DNA from: Lepiota brunneoincarnata
Taxonomy: Eukaryota > Basidiomycota > Agaricomycetes > Agaricales > Agaricaceae
NCBI GenBank assembly: GCA_023014365.1
Contig: JAEBUN010000002.1
Coordinates: 3,596,001 to 3,660,000, forward strand
Direction of reading: 5' to 3'
Length of the DNA: 64,000 nucleotides
Of the stretch, positions 33,420 through 46,418 are shown piece by piece. Position numbers and translations under genes: made by a program. The notes below the pieces were generated by a model. It saw only the letters and a program-made list of their open reading frames with translations. It ran no database searches and was not told the origin of the DNA. Position 1 is the stretch's first letter, and each line of letters starts with the position of its first letter.

Positions 33420-34580
33420 ATGGCAGCAGAGCAACGTGAGTGGTCACCAAGAGTGAATGGAGTATTTCGCTGACTCAGCGCCTCTTCAAGCCCTAATTGG
33501 GGTCATCGGCGGCAGTGGGCTCTACCACCTGGATAACCTCACTTTCGTGTAAGCAAAGTTCGATAACCGTAGGGCGAGTGATTGACCCCTAAATTCCAGG
33601 AAAAAGGTCAATCCAGTAACAGTAGGCTTTCCTTCACCACTTCCTAGGATTCGGCTCACGGCGAAGTAGCCATGGGGGTACCCTTCGTCGCCGATTGTGA
33701 TTTCTTCTCTTCCTTCGGGAACCCTGGTGGCCTTCCTCGCAAGGCACGGGATAGGGCATACGATAAATCCATCTGCGGTTCCCGCTCGCGCTAACATCGC
33801 AGCGCTGAAATCACTCGGAGTCCGTGTCGTCCTTGCCTTCTCCGCCGTGGGATCCCTTCGAGAGGAAATTGTTCCGGGATCGTTTGTGTTGCCTACCCAG
33901 ATCATCGACAGGACAAAGGGAATTAGGCCAGCTAGCTTTTTTGAAGGAACTTCCATCGTTGCTCATGCCGGCTTTGGAGATCCATTTAGCAAGGACTTTG
34001 TGAAGTGGCTCGAGGGTAGGGTTGCAAAGGTCCTGGAAGAAGAAGGCCGAGGTGCCAAGCTGTTCACGGACAAGTGTATCGTCTGTATGGAGGGCCCTCA
34101 GTTCTCCACGAGAGCGGAGAGCTTGATGTACCGCCAATGGGGCGGCGATCTTATTAACATGAGCGTGCTGCCTGAAGCTAAATTAGCACGAGAGGCAGAG
34201 CTGAGGTGTGCATTTCCCGTTGCATTGGTTACCACACATGTACTTATTTTTCGTTGCTCAGCTACGCGCTGATTGCCACTGCAACAGATTACGATTCTTG
34301 GCGAACGCAAGAAGAGGCGGTTACTGCTGCTGATGTGTTCAAGACCCTCAAGGAAAATGCAGATACTGCGCGACTTGTCGCTGCAACTATCCTGGACGAC
34401 CTCCAAAACGCAATCATCGACCCTGAGAAGGGTCACATCTTCCTTGAGGAAGTGGGCAAAATGAAATTCGGCATCATGCCCCGCTCCCTTCAACAGAAAC
34501 AGGAAGACAGAGACAAACTCGCCTTTGTCCTTCCTGAGTACTTCGCTAGCAGCCAAGGTGCTGATATCAGTACAATTTAG
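33420..34580 (+). CDS. MEU1: S-methyl-5'-thioadenosine phosphorylase
   Basis: Cleaves 5'-methylthioadenosine with phosphate to adenine and methylthioribose-1-phosphate in the methionine salvage pathway, in cytosol or nucleus. Five exons join in frame: 33420-33435, 33479-33548, 33600-33621, 33670-34205 and 34262-34580. Landmarks in order are [18 protein letters not shown] (phosphate loop), [104 protein letters not shown] and ATATDYDSW. These are the purine-nucleoside/MTA phosphorylase signatures, including the [10 protein letters not shown] substrate segment. Length (about 320 residues) is normal and no lesion is visible. It is a housekeeping gene just beyond the duplicated LysM arm. Confidence 0.93.
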
Positions 34581-35808
34581 CCGAGTGGAGAGTGGATTTT
34601 TTGGACTAGGCGTTTTGTTGATTATGTACTCGGAACTAGATGTACCTGGACTTGCTCTCACTCTGCGCGTTAAGCGAGGTTAAGCCTGGTTGAGCTTGGC
34701 ATTACAGGGTTATCTTCCACTATCTCAGGGTCAACGAATCAAGGGTAACCCTGAGTAATCGTGTTGCAACTTGGGTATCAACTCATGCTAACCTACAGAC
34801 TTCTACAAATATATACCTATAAATATGGACCACTGCCGTCCCCCTGCCCGCGCCACTGAGGTCTTATAGTGATACTGATATCCTCAACTTGAAGCTTCTC
34901 TTTCACCTACTATAGACGTCAATTACCTATCTCATGCAACGGCCTGGTGATGGTGGGCGACAGAGCCTTAAAGAGCTGGTGGGGTAGCGGTAGTACCCTA
35001 TACTCGGTACCATCCCCAAGCTTGAGCTGGTCTGCCCCGGCGAAACAAAGCAAAACATTCCGCGGATGCGACAGTATTCCTCAACACCGCATGGTCTACC
35101 TAGTATCTATCCCCAACAAGGGCACAAAAGAGCCTCTGAAATAAATACATATGCGCATGAACCGGACTTCACGAAGGTGATGCATCGATGGGAATGCACA
35201 AGCGGCTGCAGTCCATTTGGTACATACTTGCCATAATCTACACCGCATATTGTTAGGGGTCTGGCACAAAGACGGCGAAAGGAAGGGTGGAAGGGTAAGG
35301 GGACCGGGACCAGGGGGACCGCGGGAGCGAAGTGGTGGGGAGAGTATATACTAGTAAATGCAGAATTGACCAGAGAGACAGGAACGACTTAGTGAGGCTA
35401 GAAAGGAGTTTCAAGAAGAGGGAGTCTGATGTGTCAGGTTTGGTTGTGTCGGAGCCGCTGAGCGGTTCAAGAAATCTGGTGGCAGGTTGTGTAGGTAGGG
35501 TCGCATCTTGCCGAGAAGGCTTGACATCTGAAGGCACACGCTCTCCGATGTTCGCTCCCAACGTGATGCGAGAAGAACAAATTTGGTACGTGTTGCTGTT
35601 CCACGAGGAAGCTAGGTTCGTCAATATGTGGGAGATCAACCCTATCATCTCCCATCAAAAATGGATTCAATTCAAATTCGTGGTTTATAACAACCGGTAA
35701 TAACACAACCATTTTCCTAAGGCCAGGAGCTTCACCACCTATGAAACTCGAGCAACGTTGAAAGGTCCGGATAACGCGTCCTTGTATCCCTTTCTCTACA
35801 CCAAAGTG
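34581..35808. other. Intergenic, possible 5' exons of 7TM gene
   Basis: About 1.2 kb. The last 100 bases (from about 35720) read TTYETRATLKGPDNASLYPF in frame with the next gene's MDPQSQIE and probably belong to an upstream exon whose start I could not place. The rest shows no gene. Confidence 0.4.
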
Positions 35809-37153
35809 ATGGACCCCCAGTCCCAGATCGAGAGTAGGTCTTAATTCTTTATGACCTCACACTATTCAACATTTTAACCGACATTTCTCAACAGTAACGT
35901 GTGGAATCTGCTCTTCACTAGCATTCGCAACCACCATTCATCGGATATTTATCCGATTCCAGAGAAGAAGAGTATGGTTCGATGATGTGAGTAACTCGTT
36001 ACACTCAACAGCCACAGACAAGCCCTCATTCCGGTCCCGTAGGCTTGGGCCATGTTTGCTACGTTAGCGCTTGTTTCCCAAGTAGTGGGTATTTTCCTGC
36101 CTTCACGGACCCCTCGTGAGCATCCCTTCCTGGTTCCTTGGCGCACAAGGGGGCCTAACCATGAATCAGCGGCTAAAACGGGGATGGTCAAATACTATAT
36201 GGTGGCTGTAGCGTTCTACTCGGTCATTTGGTGAGCCACCATTACGTATACTACGCCATCGCAGCCATTTTAACCCATTAGCGATCAAGGTCCGCGCGAC
36301 TTTCCCTCCTTTTCTCACTGATTCGTGTTGAACCCAAATTATTTTGGGCACGCATTTGGAAACTCATCGGTGTGGCCTTCGTCATAGCTTGGGCTCTGTT
36401 GCTTGCTCAGTTATTCTGGATATGCGAACATCAAGAGTGGAAACAGCTCCCCGATCCCCAATGCGGCTTGGGAAATAATGTCGTGATCCCACAGCTTGTT
36501 AGTACGTGCCAGATATTATTTCCTCAACTTTTTTGATTGGCGAACCCGCTTGCAGCCGATATCCTTGCAGATGGTGCTTTAATATTTATCCCTATACGCA
36601 TGTTCCGCGTCCTCTTGAACAAGCATCTTCGCACTCGTCTCATGCTAATTTTCTCTACATGCATTACAACCACGATCGTCTCCCTCGTTCACGCGGCATT
36701 CATCATCATCGCTGGTGGACCTCAAGCAACGCTCATCGGTACAATCGAGGTGAGTGAACCCGCCCAACCCCCAACGGCTCATATACATATGTATTTCAGA
36801 CCTCCTTATCCCTGATTGTCTGTAATTTTCCACTCTGCATCGCACACATCCTGAGGAGAAGAAACTGGTACGAAGAAGAAACGACCGACATTCCACCACC
36901 TATATGTCTAAAAGGAATCGACACGGCAACCGGCACCGCGCCGAGCAGAAGTTCATGCACTCGACACGCACAACGCACAACGACAACAAACGACCCTTCA
37001 GTCGTCACAGTTTATTTTCCTACGCTCGAGGAGGCCGATCATGGCCTGTGCGATGCGGAATCCTCTTCCAACTCCAAGCCCACCGTTACGCCGGGGGACT
37101 GTTCTGACGACAAACCAAAGATTAGTAATGCTTTTACGGCTCCTCCGGAGTAA
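35809..37153 (+). CDS. Seven-helix integral membrane protein, rhodopsin-like fungal family
   Basis: Exons can be read as MDPQSQIE, then TCGICSSLAFATTIHRIFIR (helix 1), WAMFATLALVSQVVGIFLPS (helix 2), REHPFLVPWR, KYYMVAVAFYSVIW (helix 3), ARLSLLFSLIRVEP, GVAFVIAWALLLAQLFWICE (helix 4), LPDPQCGLGNNVVIPQL, ADILADGALIFIPIRMFRVL (helix 5), RLMLIFSTCITTTIVSLVHA (helix 6) and SLIVCNFPLCIAHIL (helix 7). A long Thr/Ser-rich cytoplasmic tail ends at TAA 37151-37153. The pattern CEHQ..W..LPDPQC is typical of a large basidiomycete family of rhodopsin-like membrane proteins; their ligand or function is unknown. Frames join with ordinary introns. The true start may lie in an upstream exon near 35720. Confidence 0.7.
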
Positions 37154-37462
37154 TTATTATTTCTCTGGAGCAGGGGATGGGTGGCAAGATACCTTGTGAT
37201 CCTTCACCGGTGGCCGCGTTAAGCTGTTTTCGTTGAGGGAACACCCACACTCCGATTGCTGAGATTAATAAATTTAGGGCTTGCGAAGTTAGGATCGAGC
37301 GGGTGCTCGTAATGACGCCATATTGTGACATGTACCAAAACCTAAACTCAGGTGAGTGCCGAGCAAGTTATGGAAGAGAACCAAGAAATTCGGGAGTCAA
37401 CATACCCGTAGTTGCTTCAACCGCCGCCCCATGGCCATACAATACACGCTCAACACAAGCCC
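37154..37462. other. Convergent 3' spacer
   Basis: About 310 bases between the stops of the 7TM gene (plus) and the F-box gene (minus), with no coding signal. Confidence 0.5.
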
Positions 37463-39071
37463 TTATATCTCTAGAATACATATCTGCTGGTCAAGCAAAC
37501 CAAAGCATATCCGACCCGCAGTCTCATCCAACCAAAGTGACAAACAATCAGCCGGTTTGAGGGATCGGACAGCCCTCGGTACAAGTTCGCTGACTACTAT
37601 TTCCGTATCTCCAGAGACAGGCAAAATAGCCTTCATCAGCTTGATTTCTTCAGGCCCTGGTATGATCTCCATCCAAATCATCCGGCGCCCCTTCGGACCA
37701 ATGCAGACATTCTGAAGGAGATTATCTGCTGAGCTAAGCGAGAAGCTAGCATCAGGTTCGATAGGGGCCGATTTTGGTTCCTTGATTGGTTTCTGTTTGG
37801 GGATAGGAAGACGGAACAGGTGGCTATCGCTGGTGTCCTTGTCGATCGCTACTACTATGAGCTCTGCAGGAACTGACGTCACCGCCTCAGCAGTAAAGTA
37901 GATCCAGTAGGAGGAAGAGAAGAATGGGGAGGTATATCTAGAACGTAACGAGTTGGTGTCGTGTATCGTTGCAGTAGCGTTCGGGGACGAGGGGGCAGCG
38001 GGAGGAGACGACTCTAGGACCTGGTTCAAATCGTAGATGGATACCATACCATCATCGTCTGTAGATGTAATTATGACGATGGAATCGGGGAGAAGCTTGA
38101 AAACAAATTTATCCCCCGCCATATCCTTTCGCGTGCTGTCAGCCGTGTATTAAAAGCAAGAGGGAGCGCGTACTTCCTTGCTCCCAATATCGACATATCT
38201 TGCGTGCTGATTGTCAATATCCAATATAATGAGCTTATAGGATTCGGGTTGGTGGGATATCGAAAGTTCCGTATAGGAAGCTGCGATGATGTGATCATAT
38301 ATCTGGACATCGTGTATTTGAGCAAGCAGTCCTGGATGTGCGATGACATTTATCGAGTCCTCAAGTTGAAGTGGGGAGATGAGGGAGGTTGGGCGCAAGT
38401 CCTCCGGGCGAAGGGACAGTGAAAAGAACTGAAGGTACCTGAATATGTTATGTCATCCGCAATAGGGCCAGAGGTGGATATCATACATACCCATTTCTCC
38501 GATTGTCCGTAAATGCAGCAATCACAACACTTTCTCCATTGCTATGTACCGCTGCTGAGAACCTGGCGGGTAGGAGGGAAACCCCTTGGTAAGTTGGCTC
38601 GACCATTGCAATCCGGCGAGGACCACCGCGAGCTTTGAGATTCCATGCGGATATGTGTGCTCTCTGAGTAAAGCCATTACGCGAAAGCGTAAAAAGCCAG
38701 TCATTCCTCAACAAGTGGACAAAGTAAATGAAATCGCCGTGCGTGAATCTGGTCTGATTTCGGACATAGGATGACCCGCTTTTCCAGTTTGCATCGATTT
38801 TCAATGCCTCAACCACGCTACGGCGCAGCACCGAGACGGGTTGATCTTCGATTTTTCCAACGCTCAGGGGAATGTTAACGTTGAGTTGGCGCCATGCATG
38901 ATTGGTTGAACCGAGGGCCCTCAGTTCACGACAGGTCTATGCGGAGTAAACGGTTAGGTAATTTCTGTAAGGAGACTCAAGTACCTGGGTCAGAGAGAGG
39001 AAGTCTTGGGGGCCGATATAAGCGCATACCGCGTACAGGATATCGAGAGGTAAGTGAGTGAATCCTACCAT
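37463..39071 (-). CDS. F-box protein
   Basis: ATG at 39071 begins the F-box: THLPLDILYAVCAYIGPQDF, then SLTQ, an intron (about 38937-38984), and TCRELRALGSTNHAWRQL. F-box proteins link substrates to Skp1-cullin ubiquitin ligases. The later exons (about 38491-38936, 38150-38440, 37463-38122) encode a beta-rich C-terminal part with repeated hydrophobic strand pairs (YKLIILDIDNQHARYVDIGS, KLLPDSIVIITSTDDDGMVS, ELIVVAIDKDTSDSHLFRLP), as in a propeller-like substrate-binding domain, though no WD motif is seen. The frame is intact throughout. The target is unknown. Confidence 0.75.
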
Positions 39072-42000
39072 GATGGCAGTGAGCGAAGATAAGATCAATC
39101 GACGGACACTGCTAGGGCTCCGACAATACTCTCACGGTCCTCCACCTACCTACCCCTTTGAACAAACAATTCCCGGGCAGCTTCTACAGTGCTCGTGTGC
39201 ACCCTTGCTAACGAGAGCAGCATTGTAGGGTAAGAAGGGGGTTCGTGTGAGGGAATCACTAAAGTAGGGTCCAGGAGCTGACCGATATTAACATTAAGTG
39301 TTAAACGTTAAACCAAATTCAAGTCGCCTCGAAACTATACCAAACGCCACGGATTAGAAATGTGCAGCGCATATCAGTGTTTCTTTCTCTTCACATTTCT
39401 CGTAGCAATATGCTTCAACTCCATTCAAACCGAATAAAAAGTTTGACGGGGATGCAGTTCTTTCGAGTCTTTCCATCCTCTCAAGTGAGTGGGAAAAACC
39501 ACAGGGTGGCCATGATTTAAATCAGTCAGTCCGAGGTTTCGCCACAGTAAACGTGTACGCATTTGTTGTGCATAAACGTGGCACGTTACAGTAGAAGCGA
39601 CCGTTCCCCTTCCTTTTCAACGGTCGCTGTGTCAGCGGCTGTGGATTTTCCTCGGTCTGACTGTATGACTCAAGCTTCTTGTGGGAAGGGACATCCTCCA
39701 TTCCTGATGTCATCAAGGTGCTAGAAATCTCCGATAGGACCCCTCCCCTTCTGGGTGGCGTTTCTTAAGCTGAATCGGGTTGTTTTAAGTCCCTCTCATT
39801 TTTTTGTTTTGTTTCGTAATTTTAGGTGCCGCAGTGCAGCTCCATCGTCCTTGTTTTCCAAGCAAAATTATCGCCAAAGTTTCTATTTGACAGGGAATAT
39901 TTATCGAATTCCAAGCGATGCCCACCCACTGCTAACATTTACGTATCCACGCCACCTATGCTCCGATGATCATCTTCTCGAGGCCGATCCTTCATATCTA
40001 TTTGGCTCTTTTTTCACATGCGTTTTGTGTACCTCCTCGTGATTTGGAGTCCTAGGAGAAAGTGATCCTCAAATTGGAAGGCCAACATTGATCACCTAAT
40101 TGACGAGTCCGGAGGATCACCACTGATTATAGGTCTCTAAGCGATGTCAAGCTTTTTGGGAGTTCGAAAGTTGCAGGTGGTCCCGAGGATATTAGCTTTT
40201 ATCTGAAGGTAAGTGGGATAATTCTATTCGGAAACCTGGTTTCTGAAAGCTTCTACCAACCGGATCGGGGGGGCAGCGCCGAAATAGCGGGGAGGCTGCC
40301 GGTGAGAGCCCAGTGACTGCTGCAATGCAGCGGGTGGTGGCCCAAGAGACCTGAGACGCAATTTCATCTTCCACTGCGCGCCACGCCATGGCCAGAGCAC
40401 TGCCCGAGAACAGTCGCTTAGAGGGTTGGCAACTCACTGTGGGCAGGTGGTACGGTTCCCGAAGTGATGAGGGGTATTAGTGGTGGCTTGAAAAGGGGTT
40501 TTCTGCGAGGTGCCTTTGCACGTAGTGAACGACCTAGCTGCATGACGAGTATGGTCTGCAAGGATACATTGCCTACCGTTCCACCCCCTTTCACTGAGAT
40601 AAACCAGCATTTCACCCTCTGCTGGCCTGGAACATGTGCTCCAATTGTGCTCGACCTGCTTACATGCTGTGCACTGCCGGTAGCTTCCAGCCCTAGCAGT
40701 ACCCGGGATTGGCCTTCAGTGCATCCGGTTAATCGTCAAGTGCAGGGCCGAGCTTTGAGCCCGAGGACCGGTGGCAGTATATATGCCTCATAGGGCTGCA
40801 AGTGGAGAGCCATTTGGACAAAGTGCTGAGAGAGCCTCCAGCGTATGGCTCGAAGGCTTTATCAGGGCCCGCAAGTCGGGGACTCGGGCTTTGCTCTCAA
40901 GTTGCCTCACCCAAATCTTTGGGCATGTGTCATGTCAAGTTTAATGGATACTCGGGTGCGAATTATGCAGTATTCTGTGCCGTTCAATACCACGCAATAT
41001 CAGTGGTTTGTTGGATTTAAGGAGGTCAGAGCGAGAAAAACAGGGACTTGTTGCATACGCGCAGGGGTTTCTCTGTTTGTACCTATTATATACTCCTGGT
41101 AATAATGAGACTGTAAAAATGAAATAAAACAATAAAAATATGAATGAAGGTGGGAACAATAGCCGGGGATCCGAATCAGCGGAGCGCTTGGTATTCCAAC
41201 ATGGTTTATATGTAAGCTAGGTCTCAACTTCTACCTACAAGCGCTGACCTGGAAAGAAGGGAATTTCACCTAGCCGCCGGAAATGCAAGCCGGCGACCAG
41301 TAGGTACAGTAAACCATTACATCATTTGTACGATTCATAAATCACGGTTTCATTTGCCCTCAGGTTGCTTAGACATTTACCCATGATACAAAGAGTCGTT
41401 ACTGTGTTCAACTGAGTTCGAAGTGGGTAACCATAATTATTCAAGTAGTGCTACAAATACCCTCGGCTAGGTGAATGTGCAGTGAACTTGATACTGGGAC
41501 ATTCAGGCCTCGTGCGGGTTACTTCATTAACTTGTTAACTTAGTGATGGGTAAGGCAAGCGGTGGCGACGAACTGCATGACCAAACCCATGACCAAGGGT
41601 TTGACAGGGGGACCAACATACGGACAGCGGGGACTGCGAGCTATCGGTGTTGTCCGTCAGCCGTTCGTGGGTTTTCATTGTAAACCGGATTTCCAAATAG
41701 AATTGTCCGAGGTAAGTGGCCTTTGTCGTGGTTGGAAAATACATTCATAGCACTTGTATGGATGTATGACTCAAGTGGGCTCGTCCGGAAGCAGACTAGT
41801 GAATATAGCCGTCTTGAGAAATCAGAACGATGTTGATGGAAGGCGCGTGTCGTCCTCAAGGCACACCCTGCTTGTCAGGCTTCTGCCCATAGCTTTTTGT
41901 TTTCCGCTATAGGTTCGAATGGTCGAGTCAGAGTATTCTGTCTAGCTATTGTAGGCCTAGCAGATACATGGGTGGCCGGTTAATTCCCTTCCCCACTTCG

Positions 42001-42484
42001 CGATGTGTGATTTTTATCTCAGATCTGAAATGGCACGATAAATATAACAGCTCTACGCTCAAGCATCCAGTTCAAGCCAAAGGTAGTGTTAAATTGGAGG
42101 CTCTTGATCGGATGAGGAAATAGGTCGTAAGGTCTGTTTCTGTCAGAGAGCTTCGCCGGTATATCTTGATATCGTCACCGCTTCTAAGCTGCTTCGCTGG
42201 AACAAACGGCCTTAGGGAAGAAAACGTGCATGATCGATGGCTCATTATTATGTTATTCGGTTTAATTCAAAGAGGATAAAGCCAGAAGTTGTATGCCAAC
42301 TCGCCTCCCTCACCTCCTCCAAAGCTCGTCCCCTCTTTCCCCATACACCTAATTTCGAAGTATCAATTCGTTTGTCCACTTCAAAATCGTAGATGGAAAA
42401 ATCGTCAGGGAGTTACTCGTGCAGCCCGCCTTTCTCGTCGTAATGGAGTTTTCACTCATCAATTCATACGTTCCACAGGTCACA
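39072..42484. other. 3.4-kb gene-poor region
   Basis: No complete gene can be supported. Two short related pieces in opposite orientation are present: one ends KPGFRIELS on the minus strand (near 40215-40245) and one KPDFQIELS on the plus strand (near 41680-41712). Both are followed by a GTAAGTG-like donor or its equivalent. The rest is short frames, T-rich runs and moderate AT content. It may hold eroded genes or transposon remains. Confidence 0.4.
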
Positions 42485-45256
42485 ATGCTCTCGACCGAGC
42501 ACCCCTCAGCCTTCGACGGAGCCCAGACAGACCCCGCAGCGTTCTTTAGCATCTGTTGAGTGAGTATTGGTTGATTGCAGCACCGTGGGACCCGCTGACA
42601 TAAGGGCACAGGGATACACCAAGGAGCGCGAAAGGTGATGTTGGTCGTGTTGGCCAAAACAAGATTCGACCCGACGTTGCCCAGCAAATGGCTCACGAGC
42701 TGTTGCAGTGCGGGGTCCAGGATTTCCTTCGACACTACGCTCCGTTCACTCCAACTAAGGCTTCTGTCGATACCGCGGTCAGTGCTTTGGATAAGAAAAA
42801 GATCCTGCCCGCCCACGGGACATGGCTACCTGGCTTCGACAACAAGAAAGAAAGCGAGAAGGCAAAATTCGCTAAGCTCAGACCAGTTGTCAAAGCATTG
42901 GCCAAGCAGCCGTGCGCGGGCGAAGACGGCGCCCGTGACTGTCATTTCCACTACATCGATTGCGGGGATGCGGACCTAACTTCAGAGATTATGGGGAGCA
43001 GCTTCAGAGTCGACGGTTGTATATCAACTATATTGTACAAGACCCCACCTCCGGAAATTCGGTCTTGGGAAACGGCAGTGGTCACCGAGTACAAGAAAGG
43101 ATCGAGGCTTGACACTACTTACGACGTGAGCACGGATGAAATGAATAGTATATCGTGGACTCATACAGTCATCCAGAATCGCTTGAAAGTTGTGGGAGCT
43201 GCAAACCACATTATGAACGACGATCCTCGGAGGATGTGGATGTACGGGGTATGAGTATTTTTTTTTTCTCTTTTAAGAAGCACACGAAACACGCTAGTAG
43301 ATCACCATTGAAGAGGAGAAAATGGCCGTCTGGTACTTTTCGCGTTCTCATTCTGTGAAGTCAGAAGATTTCGATTTCATTAGGGTAACAGCACCATTCT
43401 GTCGCACGAACCTGTCGTGACTTGTTTTTGTCTTTTGCACAGGATCGAAGGACGTTCCTGGAAGTTTTCATGTCCTTTCTCTTCGCAAGAGAAGAAGAGA
43501 TGGGATTTGATCCTACCGTTCGCCGCGTCCCTTACGAAAACAAGACACGCTACATTTATACGATCACGCCGGACTCGGGCCCGCCGAGATACTTCAGGAC
43601 CATCGAACTGATCTTTAACCCGCGAGTTGCGTGCATCACTGGACGGAAGACCCGCGTTTGGAAGGCTGAGGAAGTGAACGAAAGCTCCGATGAAGCCAAG
43701 GTACTCGATGATAAGAAGGTGGCTCTCAAAGATGTTTGGCTCGACGAGGGGGCACGGACAGAAAAGGAAATCCAAAAGCTCATCATTAACAGCTTGGAAG
43801 AACAAGCGAGTCTCCAGCACTGGCCCGATTCGTATCTGGGTGAGCGCATTACCGCTGCATTCGAAGACTTTCCCTCCAATCTGCCGTTTATGATGATCGA
43901 GTGTGATGGACGGGGGACGAAGTCTAAAGAGTGTTTGAAAGCGGCCATACCCAAGCCCACTATCCTAGAACCTCCATCACTCGTGCCGACGGAGCGACAA
44001 TCTGCGAGACACATGGCGGGAACCTCTACTCAGAACCGAGGTTCTGCTCCGACTACTAGTAGTGGTCATTCAAGCCCAGCACCTAGCAGGATCGGTCATC
44101 CGCCTCGCAAGTACCTTGCTAAGAAGCAATATCGGCTTGTCTATAGCAATGTTGGCTTTGCCCTGCATGACGCCCAAGACCTCAAGACTTCATTTGAAGC
44201 CATTCGAGACGTCATCGTAGGTGTGTTGCGTAAAAGCCTTCTAAATCTTCCGTTGCTGATGATGGCCCAGCTCTAACTCTTTTGTTCCTCGCTGGTTGGG
44301 TGCACAGAGATATTAGCACCGGTAACATCATCGTTGTCAAAAAAGGTGATTCTTTTAGTGGTTTGTTGAGCGACTTTGAATATGCGAAGGAGGTCGATAG
44401 TGCTGATGAACCTAGTCATGATCCTAAAACGGTAACGTTCACTCCTCCAAGTCTATTGAATTCTGACCATATACTTCAGGGAACGCCCTTCTTCATGCCG
44501 GTAGAGATCCATCGTGGTTACAAGCTACGCTCTTCCATTCAAAAGGACCCAACACTCATGGACCCAAAAACTCGTCAGGAAATTCTTCGAAAATACCGCC
44601 CCGGCCAAGTTGTTCACAAATCTGCCCATTCCCAACCGACTAGCCATCCCGTTTTGAAATTCCAACATCGGCATGACCTGGAATCCTTAGTGTGGATTGC
44701 ATTATGGTTCCTCATCTGCCGTATTAAGTACGAACCACAAACCATGCCTGTAGATCAAATGCAGACTCCACTCGGTGTCCATATCTTCACAAACGCCTCA
44801 ACACCCTCCGCCGAACGAGTTGAGCTCTTTGAAAACCCTGGTTGGCCGCCCCTTCAACGGGCCTTCCATCCGAACCTCGGTTCCGCCTTTTCCGAGTTTG
44901 TCGCTCTCCATGAAACACTATTGGCATTCGCCCATCACGAGCATACGCCTACAAGAGGTGAACAAGATGAACTCTATGAAATCATCTGGTTTCAATTTGG
45001 TCAATTCATTGATGCGGTCAAGGCCTCTAAGGGCATTGAGCTCGAGGCATCTCAGTCTCAAGAGTCTTCAAAGGTCGATCACGCTGCTAATCAAGATGAC
45101 ACCAACAAAAAGCAGCAGAAGAAAACTACGACAGCGACGGGAAAGGCGAAGCCCGGACAAACCCCTCCCCAGGCACACAATGGATCGAACTCGAAAAAGC
45201 GGAAGGCGTTCGAGCCCCCACGTCATAGGATGAGCAAGCGTTCTTTTACTGGATAG
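42485..45256 (+). CDS. FunK1-family protein kinase
   Basis: FunK1 kinases are a fungus-specific group expanded in multicellular basidiomycetes. The N-terminal region includes RPDVAQQMAHELLQ, YAPFTPTKAS and the long FLEVFMSFLFAREEEMGFDP exon (to 44220). After an intron (about 44222-44271) comes the catalytic loop VHRDISTGNIIVVKK, with the Asp of HRD and the S-x-GN variant of this family, then LLSDFEYAKE in place of DFG. GTPFFMPVEI, HDLESLVWIALWFL and a basic C-terminal tail (SKKRKAFEPPRHRMSKRS) complete it; the tail could be a nuclear signal. Internal introns at 43249-43304, 43386-43440 and 44433-44480 join in frame. The first intron (about 42560-42600) is less certain. Confidence 0.88.
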
Positions 45257-46418
45257 CAGCTTAGAGTGTCGTCGCTTGGTTAAAGTCTATGCAAATATAC
45301 CTGATTAGTGAATTCGTGAGGTGGGTAAAACCAGGAAATTATTTCCTCGCTACCCTCATGAGTTATATACACTTTGGCCGGGTCTTTAATGGCCCAAGCT
45401 CTAAGCAGCTATGGCGACACCATTACAAAGATCATACAATGAGTATACAACAAGCTAATTGTCCTCCAGCCGCCGACAATACGACATCCTCTTGACTCCA
45501 TACTTTCGGTATGGAGAGGCCAAAGACCTTTCGGTGCCTATACCAGTTCTGTGTTGCTGTACGAGTTGCTATTCTTTGCTCATATGCCTCGATATGAGAT
45601 TTTGATATACTTTTAGACGGGCGTCAAACACAGAGTCTGATTTTTAAGTTCTCTTTGAGGGATCAACCGCTGAACCGAATTTGAAGCAAGATGGAAATGG
45701 TTGCTCCGTCGGTTGAAACCTGTATCATGGCGGATGCATCAGTGGATTGTACCCTCTGCGATTCAGGAGAAAAAATGGTTATGCATGGCAGGACCCGAGG
45801 CTGGAGACCATCGTATGAACCTGGTCGAGAACGATCTGCTGCCGACGGCACAGGGGTACCAAGATATGCCTTCAACGTGCACCGAGAGAAATTTTCGACC
45901 TGAGGAAGATGGCTTCCTGAGAAACCTGAAAGCCTGAAGGCTATGCTCCGCTCCTCTGAGCCGAGTTCCACTAGCACCACCTGCCTTCTCAACGATCACT
46001 CTTTCCAGCTCTACTCCATTAATGCGGCTATCGACGTTACAATTCTGTAGATCCCGGCGACAGAGCCGCGTTCGCGGGTTTTGTTGTCTACATCCACCGC
46101 GTGAGATTTAATTGGTGTCAGTCCATAACAATACATAACAATAAGCAGTACACTCATTCTCTCTTATTGTTAGGCTCCAACCCCTGTGGCAACGAGCCAC
46201 TTCTCGGTGTCTATTGTCCTTTTTGTCTCGAATGCTTGTCAGGACTTGGGTGGTGCGACCATGACCCATACTAATACCCGCTGGACGATGTCCATGGCTC
46301 GTTTCCTTGCCCACCTCTCCTTGTTACCACTGGCTGGTACTCAAACAGCACTCAGCTGCTCGTGTTTATCGTCGACCCTTTCTTCACTGGGCATCTAACT
46401 TATTTATCTCTATTCGTA
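45257..46418. other. Intergenic, no gene seen
   Basis: 3' flank of the kinase and upstream region of the next gene. Short overlapping frames near 45690-45990 show no family features or splicing. Confidence 0.4.

Noticed and set aside
35253..35648. Minus-strand frame with a Leu-rich stretch (SLWSILHLLVYTLP)
   Set aside because: No start context, splice signals or family resemblance; the hydrophobicity arises from a T/C-rich segment.
39755..40042. Plus-strand 95-codon frame in the gene-poor region
   Set aside because: T-rich sequence gives a Phe/Leu/Ser-rich product without domains or homologous copies.
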